Origin: Hymenobacter sediminis
GTDB lineage: Bacteria; Bacteroidota; Bacteroidia; Cytophagales; Hymenobacteraceae
Direction: 5' to 3'
NCBI RefSeq assembly: GCF_003231285.1
Contig: NZ_QKNS01000008.1
Coordinates: 234,981-298,980, forward strand
Length of the DNA: 64,000 nt
Position numbers and translations under genes: made by a program. Of this stretch, positions 44,231-52,921 are shown one piece after another; the first letter of the stretch is position 1, and the number at the start of each line of letters is the position of its first letter. A model generated the notes under the pieces. It did not search any database. It saw only the letters and a list, made by a program, of their open reading frames with translations, and was not told the DNA's origin.

Positions 44231-45853
44231 CTACTGTTCTGCTTTGGGATGAGGGTAGGCGCGAGCCGCGAGCTGTTTCTTAGCATCCTCAAGAGGAGTG
44301 AAAAAAGCCGGAGCTCCATCAAGCAATACGGTCGGCCCCGGCATGCGCGTGCTGACCCCGGAAACGCCAAAATCCCAGGCGCGCCGCTCCAGCCCAGCCA
44401 CCGACCAAGCAGCCGGAAAGGTGTAGCGCACGGAGGCAGCCTCCTGCTGATCGAGCTGAGTTTTAGCCCAGAGCACATACACATATTGGCTACCCCGCCG
44501 GAAGGCTGCACCATCGGCCTCCTCCGGCAACTTGAGGGCGGCAGTGCGCGGAGCATCGTAGCGCCAACCGGCCAGTAGGTTGGCAGTGGTTTTGAAGCCC
44601 AGGCCCAGTGGGGTTAGCTTTTCGTGGCCGGGCCGGTCGCGGTTCATGTTCTCGTACATGCCCATGAGCTTGAACTCATCGGCCGAGGAAACACCGGCTG
44701 GCTCCTGGGGTGCATCGGTGGCCTCGGCCACACTATAGAAGTGTACCTGCCGGATACCGTTCTTCTGGGCTGCTACCAGAGCCTTGATGCCAAAGTTGCG
44801 CTGCATTTCATCGGAGCTGTAGCGCCATTCCGCCGGCCGCCGACTGATGTTGGTTTCCGTAACGATGAAGTGCTTTTCGGGGTAGGTATCGCCGTTGAAG
44901 CCATGTTTGTGCAGCACGGCCTCAAACTGGGCCTTGTGGCGCAGCAGCTGAGCGGCAGCATTATCGGAGTTGCGCAGGTAGTTGAAGCTGGTGTGCAGCA
45001 GGTTGCGCCGGCGCAGGTAGTAAGAAGGGTACACGTGGTAGTCCACCACATCAAAATACGCCCCGCCCCGGGCTGGGTACTGGGCCGTTACAGCTCCGTT
45101 GTTTGGGTTATCAGTGAAGCGCAACAGGGCATCGAGGTACTCGGCGTAGCCCAGCCCGCCGGGGGTTACATAATCCTCGGGGCAGTACTTTTTTACTACC
45201 TCCCAGGTGATACGCAAGGTCCGGATGTAGTGGTAAATGGGGGCTAGCGTGTTGGTAGTTTCGGCCGGGTTCGGGGCCCGGTCCAGCCACTCCTTATTGC
45301 TGACGTCGGTAATGAAATCGGGCTCGTTCACTACCTCCCAAAAGCGGATGTGCTTACCGTAGGTTTGAGTGAGCCGATAGATGTAGGCGGCGTAGTAATT
45401 GCGCGGGTTTATGGTGCTGTCGGCGTTCCAGATGGGCTCGTAGAGGTTGGCAAACAGCTTGGACGGCTCCCGGCAGCCGGGGTATACGGTTTTGTCGCGG
45501 TGCTCCGCCGAGGGCTCCCCCACGAAGCACACCAACTCGCGCAGGCCCAGGTTAATGGTGTGGTGGTCGAAGGCTGCTTGCCGAGCCTGCCAGCCCCACT
45601 TATCGAGGAACTGATCGGGCAGGGTTACTCGAATGGTTTGCCCTCCGGCCTTACTGATAGCTGAAGCCAGGTGCTCGTCGTCCCAGCCGCTGCCGTAGTA
45701 GCCCATGTTGCAGCCGTAGCCGAAATCGGCGGTGTAGGGTCGCACGTAGCTTTCGGCAGTATTGGGCGTGCGCACCACGGCCGCCGGATGTTGGGGGCCG
45801 GAGCAGGAAGCAAAGCCGGCCGCCAGACTAAGCACAGCCGCAATTATCCTCAT
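44231..45853 (-). CDS. lipoprotein clan-A glycoside hydrolase
   Basis: A 540-residue enzyme. The ATG at 45853 gives a lipoprotein signal (LSLAAGFASC, Cys17). The body has a TIM-barrel layout with candidate acid/base Glu177 in WEVVNEPDF and candidate nucleophile Glu333 in FIVTETN, at spacing usual for clan A (GH39, GH5 and others). It is next to another hydrolase on the same strand, after 623 bases, so likely separately promoted. The upstream in-frame starts at 45883, 45892 and 46015 would hide the lipobox. Substrate is unknown; EPS degradation is an inference. Confidence 0.82.
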   Translation of the reverse strand: MRIIAAVLSLAAGFASCSGPQHPAAVVRTPNTAESYVRPYTADFGYGCNMGYYGSGWDDEHLASAISKAGGQTIRVTLPDQFLDKWGWQARQAAFDHHTINLGLRELVCFVGEPSAEHRDKTVYPGCREPSKLFANLYEPIWNADSTINPRNYYAAYIYRLTQTYGKHIRFWEVVNEPDFITDVSNKEWLDRAPNPAETTNTLAPIYHYIRTLRITWEVVKKYCPEDYVTPGGLGYAEYLDALLRFTDNPNNGAVTAQYPARGGAYFDVVDYHVYPSYYLRRRNLLHTSFNYLRNSDNAAAQLLRHKAQFEAVLHKHGFNGDTYPEKHFIVTETNISRRPAEWRYSSDEMQRNFGIKALVAAQKNGIRQVHFYSVAEATDAPQEPAGVSSADEFKLMGMYENMNRDRPGHEKLTPLGLGFKTTANLLAGWRYDAPRTAALKLPEEADGAAFRRGSQYVYVLWAKTQLDQQEAASVRYTFPAAWSVAGLERRAWDFGVSGVSTRMPGPTVLLDGAPAFFTPLEDAKKQLAARAYPHPKAEQ

Positions 45854-46275
45854 CGGCTTCCCCCCCTGGAGGTAGCGTATCATGCATTTCATAGAACAGC
45901 TTTCAAGGATGACCGGTACTTGAAAGGCGGAGGCGCAGCAGAGCGTTGCTTCCGGAGCAGCCAGCGGACTGGTCACTTGGGTATCGGCACCACGCCGAAA
46001 ACCTGATTCAGACAAGACAGTGAGCTTTTGGGGCCAGACGGGTGGGGGTCAGTCCAGTAAGGGGGCAGCAACGAGAATAGTAATCCCAAAGGCAGCAGGT
46101 AGCGCCTGCTGGGGCCAAGATAGGGAAGAAAATTTATAACCCCGATTGAATTAATACAAATGACCTACTTCTGTACATTAAGGATTTGCTACCCCTGCTG
46201 GGTCTGCTGATGCACACGATACTCTGAACAGCTGTTATTCAGCCGTTATTCTTACTTTGAGGATAATCTACTGTT
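45854..46275. other. divergent intergenic region
   Basis: 422 bases with an isolated hairpin at 46093-46111 (CAGCAGG-tagcg-CCTGCTG, no T-run) and an AT-rich patch at 46130-46190. A near-consensus -7 (TTACTTTG, 46252-46259) may serve the gene at 46276. Confidence 0.4.
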
Positions 46276-47019
46276 ATGCTGCTATCACCTACCCCTCGCC
46301 CTTATTATCGTCCTCTACTATTCCCGCCGGGCCTGTTGGCATTGGCTTGGCTACTGCTACTAGGGTGCGTGGCGCTGCCGCAGATACAGTCACGACATCG
46401 ACTCCGAGTGTTGGAAATTGCAATATGGTCCAAGAAGATATGCTCTCAAGAAGACAACAAGTTCATCTTTGTCGAACAAATGCGCAGTGCTCCGCCATGT
46501 TTGCCACTTACAGTACTAGAAAAATTTAGACCCTGGTATACTTTCTCCTTCGTTGGTCAGACATTACCCGACTATTTCGCACTCCAAAACATCCGTATTG
46601 TCACGCGACAATTTCAGTATGAACCTAACCTTGACAGGGGGATGCGGGTGCAGTTTGCACCCGGCTCTAACTATACTAACTTGATTCAGCTGTATGACTG
46701 GCTTAGAGAAGTAGAAGCTGGCAAATATTGGCTCGATATGGCTCATGAGCCTACTACGCTTTATACATATACCGAGAAACCATTAATTGCAACAGACAAT
46801 CAAAACATTAACGTCGAAACGCTTACATGTGGCTGTTGTGATTCATACACGTTGCCAACAACATTTACGAATAAACTAGAGGCACTTTTTCGCTCCTTTA
46901 CAAAAGCTCTGCTCTCCCCTGACTGGCGCAACACTTGGCTGCTCCTGCTACTTCTTAGCTTGCTTTCGGGATGGCGGGTAGTGCGGCAATGGTGGCAGTG
47001 GCGGTTGCATAGAGTGTAA
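46276..47019 (+). CDS. hypothetical membrane protein
   Basis: A 247-residue protein with an N-terminal transmembrane helix (about 14-35, LLFPPGLLALAWLLLLGCVALP), a largely hydrophilic middle, a Cys cluster (TCGCCDSY, about residue 185) and a C-terminal TM helix (about 218-235, NTWLLLLLLSLLSGW) with a basic tail. No known family is recognised. The middle of the gene (46430-46880) appears lower in GC than its neighbours, which might suggest transfer. Function unknown. Confidence 0.6.
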   Translation: MLLSPTPRPYYRPLLFPPGLLALAWLLLLGCVALPQIQSRHRLRVLEIAIWSKKICSQEDNKFIFVEQMRSAPPCLPLTVLEKFRPWYTFSFVGQTLPDYFALQNIRIVTRQFQYEPNLDRGMRVQFAPGSNYTNLIQLYDWLREVEAGKYWLDMAHEPTTLYTYTEKPLIATDNQNINVETLTCGCCDSYTLPTTFTNKLEALFRSFTKALLSPDWRNTWLLLLLLSLLSGWRVVRQWWQWRLHRV

Positions 47020-47063
47020 GCGCTTAGGGAATCCGGAGCGGCGGAACTACGTTTATAGTTCCT

Positions 47064-47612
47064 ATGCCTGCCCTACCCCCCGATCTGCGCAAAGCCCTCC
47101 TGAGCCTGCCGCAAAAAGAAAAAGACCAACTTCTAACCCGCCTGGTTTCTCAGGACGCCGTCCTGACGGAGCAACTGGCCTTCCGCCTGCTGGAAGGCGA
47201 TGACGCCCTGCAGGTGCGCCGCCAGCGCCTGCAACAGCAGGTAGATGACCCCGTGCGCGGCTTCCACCAAACCCCCAACGATTTGTTGCACATTGTGCGG
47301 CAGTTGCAGCAGCGCCTCACCTACCACTGCAAAATCACAGGCGATACGCGGGGGGAAATCGAGTTGACCCTACGCCTGCTAACAAACGTGCTGCGCCACC
47401 AGCCTGAAGCCACCGGTCGGCTGCACGGCCCTACCCAGCCCCTACTCCAACACTTGGCCCGCCGCACAGCCGAGGTAGTCAAAGCCATCCAAAAGCTCCA
47501 CGAGGACTACCACGTAGAGCTAGCCCCCGCCCTCAATGAGTTACTGACGCTGCTTTACGCCTCGGCTGCCGCGCCTCTGGCCCGCGAGCTGGGCATTCCG
47601 CGGGAGTTCTAG
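47064..47612 (+). CDS. hypothetical cytosolic helical protein
   Basis: A 182-residue, Leu/Gln/Arg-rich, all-helical protein with no signal or membrane helix. It begins LPPDLRKALLSLPQKEKDQLL and continues with regularly spaced hydrophobic residues. The composition and start resemble small HEAT-like or regulatory helical proteins of Hymenobacter. Function unknown. Convergent with the TonB-C gene. Confidence 0.7.
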   Translation: MPALPPDLRKALLSLPQKEKDQLLTRLVSQDAVLTEQLAFRLLEGDDALQVRRQRLQQQVDDPVRGFHQTPNDLLHIVRQLQQRLTYHCKITGDTRGEIELTLRLLTNVLRHQPEATGRLHGPTQPLLQHLARRTAEVVKAIQKLHEDYHVELAPALNELLTLLYASAAAPLARELGIPREF

Positions 47613-47636
47613 TCCGGAATAAAGTAATGCACCTTG

Positions 47637-48086
47637 CTACTCCAGCGCCCGAAACACAATGGGCATGGTATAAAGGACCCGCACGGGCTGACCAGCATTC
47701 TGGCCGGGGCTCCACCAAGGCATAATGCGGACCAGGCGTAGCGCTTCTTCATCGAGGCCGGCCCCGAGGCCTTTCACTATTTCAGCATCGCGGATGCGGC
47801 CCTCCTCCGTTACTAGAAAGCGCACGTACACCTTACCAGAAACGTGGCGTTGCAGGGCCTCATCGGGGTAGCGAAGCTCTTTGCGCATAAACTTCTGGAA
47901 AGCCTCTGCGCCACCAGGGAAAGCCGGCATCACCTCGGCAATATGGTACACGGCCGGGGTGGGGGTAGCCGATGCTTGAGCAGCTGGCTCATCGGTTTGC
48001 ACGTCGGGGCCAGAGTGTTGAGCAAAGGTGGGGGTAGCTATCGGTAGCAGCCAAAGCAGCAGAAACAAGCGTAGTAGTTGCGGCAT
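47637..48086 (-). CDS. TonB C-terminal domain protein
   Basis: A 149-residue exported protein. Signal peptide (residues 1-22, LLWLLPIATPTFAQ), Pro/Ala linker (30-50), then a TonB_C domain (about 55-148): PAFPGGAEAFQKFMRKELRYPDEA, GKVYVRFLVTEEGRI and GLDEEALRLVRIMPWW, the conserved order of the domain. The hydrophobic stretch is short and followed by a likely cleavage site, so it may be periplasmic rather than a membrane-anchored energy transducer. No ExbB/ExbD adjacent. Confidence 0.88.
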   Translation of the reverse strand: MPQLLRLFLLLWLLPIATPTFAQHSGPDVQTDEPAAQASATPTPAVYHIAEVMPAFPGGAEAFQKFMRKELRYPDEALQRHVSGKVYVRFLVTEEGRIRDAEIVKGLGAGLDEEALRLVRIMPWWSPGQNAGQPVRVLYTMPIVFRALE

Positions 48087-48267
48087 AGGTGGCGGAAAAC
48101 GGAATACCGGGCAAAACTACCGGTGCCAGCTGAACTGTAGGTAACCATTAGGTTATCATTCAGTTGTCTATTTGTTGGCACGGGGCGCTGTATCCTTTTT
48201 GGGCGGGGGCAAGTACATAGCAAACGGGCCCACCCGGCGCCACTCCACTCCTTACTGCTCTGCTACT

Positions 48268-48600
48268 ATGGCTACTACTCCTTCTCCCGAACACATGCGC
48301 GCCCCGGCCCACCTCACCGCTGAGGATTTGCGCCAAGCTCTCACAGAACTCGACGCCAAAATCCAGACCCTGCGTAACCGGGCCCACGCTACCACCGCTA
48401 ACTCGCAGAACACCTATAACCAACACGCCGACGCTCTGGAAGCTAAGCGCGCCCGCCTGGTTGAGCGCCTCGGCCCCGATGCCCCTACCCCCACTGCCTC
48501 CGACAAGTCGGCTACTGGCCCCGACCAAGACCGGAGCGCCTGGGACGAAATCTGGCACGGCATCGAAAACCTGCGTCAAGATCTGCGCAACATCATCTGA
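48268..48600 (+). CDS. hypothetical small helical protein
   Basis: A 110-residue protein of unknown function. Residues 15-70 form an amphipathic, coiled-coil-prone segment (LTAEDLRQALTELDAKIQTLRNRAHA; ADALEAKRARLVERLG), then an Asp/Pro-rich linker and WDEIWHGIENLRQDLRNII. The pattern resembles small stress-related helical proteins, but no family is certain. The ATG at 48268 is chosen over an extension to 48172. A strong terminator follows. Confidence 0.65.
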   Translation: MATTPSPEHMRAPAHLTAEDLRQALTELDAKIQTLRNRAHATTANSQNTYNQHADALEAKRARLVERLGPDAPTPTASDKSATGPDQDRSAWDEIWHGIENLRQDLRNII

Positions 48601-48625
48601 GGCCCGACTTTCCGGCTAGTTTCTT

Positions 48626-48659
48626 AAGGGCGCCCTGTTGAAGGGCGTCCTTTTTTTGT
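48626..48659 (+). terminator. intrinsic terminator
   Basis: An 11-bp stem (AAGGGCGCCCT / AGGGCGTCCTT) with one G-T pair and a run of seven T. Confidence 0.9.
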
Positions 48660-48972
48660 GCGTAAATTCCATGTGGGGCCTAAGGCTTGTGCCAGCGAAA
48701 CAGCCGCTGAACCAGAAGACGTCGAGGCTAAACCGACAGTTGAGCTTATCAGGCTTTCCACTTCGAGTATAGCCTTGAGAACCATTACTAGGCTGTGTCT
48801 TTGCGCATACCAACTACTTAACCTGACTACCCCTCCTACCCCTTATTCAGCTAAAAGATTGGTTGACTCGACACTGCACTACTTTTCGCATGTCTGCAGC
48901 AGCAAGATTATGTATCTTTGAAAGAAGCGTGGCACCCTATTTCTTCAACCCGCTGGCCACTATTTGACTAGA
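48660..48972. other. intergenic region ahead of the PUL regulator
   Basis: 313 bases with one -7 match (TATCTTTG, 48913-48920) and no gene. Confidence 0.5.
48913..48920 (+). promoter_or_regulatory. putative -7 element of HTCS promoter
   Basis: TATCTTTG is a perfect TAnnTTTG, 53 nt before the start codon, with no strong -33. Confidence 0.5.
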
Positions 48973-51780
48973 ATGCCTTTTCTTTCAGTCCGATGGGCGC
49001 TACTCCTACTCTTCTTAGCCCTGTTCACAGGTTGTGAGAAGAGCGAAAAGAAAACAGCGTATCGCATTGGCTTTTCTCAGTGCAGCACGTCCGGCCCCTG
49101 GCGCGAAGCCATGCTGGCCGGTATGGAACGCGAGCTAAGCTTTCATCCGGAAGCAGAACTGCACCTGCTAGATGCCCACGATGACAGCCGCCGCCAGCAA
49201 CAACAGATTCGTCAGCTGGTAAAGGAGGGCGTTGACTTGCTGATTGTTTCTCCCTACGAAGCTGGCCCCGTAACGCCGGCCGTGGAAGAAGCCGTTCGGG
49301 CCGGTGTGCCCGTTGTGTTGCTCGACCGGCGCACGGCTTCGCGCAAGTACACGGCCTACGTCGGGGGCGATAATCTGGCCGTAGGACAAACGGCGGCCAA
49401 CTATGCGGCCCGCCTTCTCAAGTATCACGGCAACATCATTGAAGTGCTGGGCTCTCCGGGCTCCTCGGCTACCACCGACCGGCACCAGGGCTTTGTTCAG
49501 GCATTGGCCTCCTACCCCGGCTTGCACCTAGTAGGCCAGGTAACCGGCGACTGGACGGTGAAGTCGCTGAAGCCAGCCCTGCGTACCGCGCTCAAGGCTC
49601 ATCCCAACGTGTCGCTGATTTTTTCGCATAACGACGGCATGGGCCGGGGCGCTTATGAAGTGTGCCAGGAACTGGGACTAGCCAACAAGGTACGCATCAT
49701 CGGGGTTGACGGCTTGGCTGGGCCGAATGAAGGCCTTGACCTGCTCCAGCGCGGCATGCTGACGGCTTCCGTGGTGTATTCGCCGGGCGGCGAGGATGCC
49801 ATCCGGACGGCGCTGAAAATCCTGCGCAAACAGCCTTTCGAGAAAGAGAATACGCTGGGCTCCATGGTCATCGACTCGACCAATGTGCTGACCATGCACC
49901 AGCAAACCGATAAGATGGTGAGCCAACAGCAGGACATTGAGCGTCAGCAGGGCCTGTTGCAGAGCTTGCGGGCTACCTATGCCAGCCAGCAAACCATTCT
50001 GTATGGGCTGTTGGCTACCCTGCTGGGGGCCGTTGTGCTGGGTGCTCTGGCTTGGCAGTCGGCACGTAAAAACCGTCAGATCAACCATCAGCTTGCCCTC
50101 CAGAATGAGGCTAATGACAAGATCAACCGGCAGCTAATCAGTCAGAACGAAGAAATCAGGCAGCAGCGTAATCAGCTGGAGGCCCTGGCCGAACAGTCGA
50201 GGGCCGATACGGAGGCTAAGCTTCGCTTCTTCACCAACTTCTCCCACGAGCTGCGCACTCCCCTGACCCTGATCCTGGGCCCGGTAGAAGAACTGCTTAC
50301 CAGCAGCCCCGACCTAACCGCTCCCCAGCGTCAGGACCTAGCGCTGGTTCGGCGTAACACGCAGCAGCTGTTGCAGTTAGTAAACCAACTTCTGGATTTC
50401 CGCAAGATTGAAGTTGGCAAAATGCCGGTGCGTGCCACCGAAGGCAACCTGGTGGCTTTTGTGCGTGAAATCGTAGATGCCTTTGAGAAGCCCGCCCGAC
50501 TACGCGGCGTGCAGTTGCGCTTTCAGGTGGCCGAGCCAGTATTACTGGCTTGGTTTGATGGCAATATTCTGGATAAAGTCTTCTTCAATCTGCTGAGTAA
50601 CGCACTGAAATTCACGCCCGATCAGGGCCAAATAACCATTAGCCTGCAGCCTGCTGATGCCGGACGCTCGTTGCGGGTTAGTGTGGCTGATACGGGCCAG
50701 GGCATCAGTGACCATGACCGGGCACACATCTTCGAGTGGTTTTACCAGGGCGAGCAAGGAGCCGTAGCCAAGGGCTCTGGTATGGGCTTAGCCCTGGCCC
50801 AGGGGTTGGTGCACCTGCACCAGGGGCAGCTAAACTTCAGCAGTCAGCCCGGACAAGGCAGCACTTTTACCGTGACCCTACCCCGCGAGCTACCCGAAAC
50901 CCTGCGCTCCGATGCGCCCACTGCTCCGCTGCTGCTCACGCTGGACGAGCCCGAGCCAATTGCTTCTGATTTGGGAAGTGAAATGGAAGAACCTACCGCT
51001 GATGGTGCCCGGGAAACGCTGGTGCTCGTGATTGAGGACAACGCAGAGGTCAACGATTTTCTGGCGCGTAAGCTGAGAGCAGACTTCCGGGTGCAAAGTG
51101 CCCATGATGGGCATACTGGTTTCCGGATGGCCACTGACCTGATTCCGGACCTGATTGTATGCGACGTGATGATGCCCGGGCTCAGTGGGCTGGAAGTAGT
51201 AACCCAGCTCCGATCCGACTGGCGCACTTCTCATATTCCGGTGGTAATGCTTACGGCCCGCAACGCCCCCGAGCAGCAGGTAGAGGGTGTGCAAGCAGGC
51301 GCCGACCTCTACCTCACCAAACCCTTCAACCCTACCTTCCTGCTCGAAAGCATCCGTACGCTGCTGGCCAACCGGGCCCGACAGCGGGAGCACTACCGGC
51401 GCGAGCTATCCATTGACACGGCCACGGTAGCCGCCTCTAATCCTGATCAAAAGTTTCTGGCAGACCTGACCGCCATTGTAGAAGCAAACCTGACCCGTTC
51501 CGACCTGAGTGTGGAAGATATTGCGCGCAGTCTGGGCATCTCGCGCATGCAGCTCTACCGGAAAGTTAAAGCGGTATTGGGTACCGGCGTAACCGACTTC
51601 ATCCAGAGCCTACGCCTCACGAAAGCCCGTGAGCTATTGCTGGACGAAAGCCTGACTATAGCAGAGGTGGCGTACGAGCTAGGCTTCTCTTCTCCATCGT
51701 ACTTCTCGGCCAGCTTTAAAGCCCGCTACCAGCAGGCACCTTCTGAGTTTCGGAGCCTCCATATAACTCCGCATTACTGA
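48973..51780 (+). CDS. hybrid two-component regulator (HTCS) with periplasmic sugar-binding sensor
   Basis: A 935-residue one-piece sensor-regulator. Lipoprotein-like signal (LFTGC, Cys21), then a periplasmic-binding-protein fold of type 4 sugar-binding (about 27-320; YRIGFSQCSTSGPWREAM, PVVLLDRR, NVSLIFSHNDGMGRGA, IIGVDG), TM 342-361, coiled coil, HisKA (His425 in FSHELRTPLTL), HATPase_c (NALKF, DTGQGI, GSGMGLAL), REC (Asp731, IVCDVMMPG), and AraC HTH (about 830-930; LSVEDIARSLGISRMQLYRKV, IAEVAYELGFSSPSYF). In Bacteroides this arrangement (BT1754-type) binds monosaccharide and activates a neighbouring PUL. It would control the downstream susCD and GH30 genes. Confidence 0.93.
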   Translation: MPFLSVRWALLLLFLALFTGCEKSEKKTAYRIGFSQCSTSGPWREAMLAGMERELSFHPEAELHLLDAHDDSRRQQQQIRQLVKEGVDLLIVSPYEAGPVTPAVEEAVRAGVPVVLLDRRTASRKYTAYVGGDNLAVGQTAANYAARLLKYHGNIIEVLGSPGSSATTDRHQGFVQALASYPGLHLVGQVTGDWTVKSLKPALRTALKAHPNVSLIFSHNDGMGRGAYEVCQELGLANKVRIIGVDGLAGPNEGLDLLQRGMLTASVVYSPGGEDAIRTALKILRKQPFEKENTLGSMVIDSTNVLTMHQQTDKMVSQQQDIERQQGLLQSLRATYASQQTILYGLLATLLGAVVLGALAWQSARKNRQINHQLALQNEANDKINRQLISQNEEIRQQRNQLEALAEQSRADTEAKLRFFTNFSHELRTPLTLILGPVEELLTSSPDLTAPQRQDLALVRRNTQQLLQLVNQLLDFRKIEVGKMPVRATEGNLVAFVREIVDAFEKPARLRGVQLRFQVAEPVLLAWFDGNILDKVFFNLLSNALKFTPDQGQITISLQPADAGRSLRVSVADTGQGISDHDRAHIFEWFYQGEQGAVAKGSGMGLALAQGLVHLHQGQLNFSSQPGQGSTFTVTLPRELPETLRSDAPTAPLLLTLDEPEPIASDLGSEMEEPTADGARETLVLVIEDNAEVNDFLARKLRADFRVQSAHDGHTGFRMATDLIPDLIVCDVMMPGLSGLEVVTQLRSDWRTSHIPVVMLTARNAPEQQVEGVQAGADLYLTKPFNPTFLLESIRTLLANRARQREHYRRELSIDTATVAASNPDQKFLADLTAIVEANLTRSDLSVEDIARSLGISRMQLYRKVKAVLGTGVTDFIQSLRLTKARELLLDESLTIAEVAYELGFSSPSYFSASFKARYQQAPSEFRSLHITPHY

Positions 51781-51813
51781 AATATTCTCTAAACTCCTGT
51801 TACAAAATTGTTA

Positions 51814-51841
51814 CCGGGCCTCATAAGGGCCCGGCTTTTTA
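51814..51841 (+). terminator. intrinsic terminator after HTCS
   Basis: CCGGGCC-tcataag-GGCCCGG followed by CTTTTTATTT. Confidence 0.88.
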
Positions 51842-51961
51842 TTTACACAAATACCTATTTAACAGACACATACCAATATTTTACCTAGTGAACACACTTT
51901 GAAAGATTTGTGAAAGCCCTTGGCAGGTAGGTAATCGACTTTTGTTGAAACCGCCTCCGTA

Positions 51962-52828
51962 ATGAATCACTCACCTGCCATTGTATGCATAGGGGAATTC
52001 CTCTGGGATATGCTGCCGACCGGTCGGCAGCCCGGGGGCTCGCCTTTCCATGTAGCAGTGCAGTTGCATCGGCTGGGCCAAGCTACCCAGCTTATCAGCC
52101 GGGTAGGCGATGATGAATTAGGGGCTGGTTTGCTTTCGGCGCTAGAGCAACAGGGCCTGAATTCCTACCTCATCCAGCGCAGTCAAACCCACCTTACGGG
52201 CGTGGTTAAAGTGACCTTGGGAGCCGGGCCCCGGGTGTACAAAATTGTTGAGCCGGTTGCCTGGGACTACCTCCAGCATACCGATGAACTCCGGGCTTGC
52301 GTGGCCGAGGCTCGCATGTTGGTGTATGGCTCTTTGGCAGCCCGCAGTACTACCACCCGCGAAACGCTGTACCGGTTGCTACAGGTGGTCCCCTTCAAGG
52401 TGTTCGATGTCAATCTGCGCCCGCCGCATTACAGTCGCACCGTTGTAAAATATTTGTTGCGCCAGGCCGATCTGGTAAAGCTTAGCCAGCAGGAGCTCGT
52501 GGAAATCATGAGCTGGCACGGGCAGCCCAGCACCGAGTTCACGGCCCTGCCCTGGTTGGCGGCCCACTTCAACTTACAAGCGGTTTGCCTAACCAAAGGA
52601 ACTGCCGGTGCCACACTCTGGCACGATAACCAATTGATTTCACTTCCTGGCCAGTGCGAGAAGGCCGAGGAGCCCTTGGGCAGCAGCAATGCTTTTCTGG
52701 CGGCTCTGCTGGCGCACTGGGGTAGTGCTAGCCCCACTGAGTGCCTGCGGTCTGCATTAGCAGCCAATGCAGTAAGCCTCTTTCTCACTCCGGAGCCGCT
52801 CCCGCTTCCCCTGGCCTCTGCCTCTTAA
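51962..52828 (+). CDS. PfkB family carbohydrate kinase-like, altered active site
   Basis: A 288-residue ribokinase-fold protein most like fructokinases. It begins MNHSPAIVCIGEFLWDMLPTG and has GGSPFHVAVQLHRLG (PfkB motif 1, with His where Asn is usual), LISRVGDDELG and VFDVNLRPPHY. The C-terminal catalytic motif, normally GAGDxF with the base Asp, reads EEPLGSSNAFLAALL: GSSN, with Asn in place of Asp (around residue 243). No frameshift surrounds it. It may be inactive, or act as a sugar-binding regulator. The gene lies between the HTCS and susC, the place of fructokinase in fructan PULs. Confidence 0.85.
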   Translation: MNHSPAIVCIGEFLWDMLPTGRQPGGSPFHVAVQLHRLGQATQLISRVGDDELGAGLLSALEQQGLNSYLIQRSQTHLTGVVKVTLGAGPRVYKIVEPVAWDYLQHTDELRACVAEARMLVYGSLAARSTTTRETLYRLLQVVPFKVFDVNLRPPHYSRTVVKYLLRQADLVKLSQQELVEIMSWHGQPSTEFTALPWLAAHFNLQAVCLTKGTAGATLWHDNQLISLPGQCEKAEEPLGSSNAFLAALLAHWGSASPTECLRSALAANAVSLFLTPEPLPLPLASAS

Positions 52829-52921
52829 TCATCCAACCTATTCACTATTGCCAACTGGCCTCCAGCAGGTAGTAGTGCGCCTCCACTCTTAGTCCCACTT
52901 TCTCACTCAATTCCCCTTACT

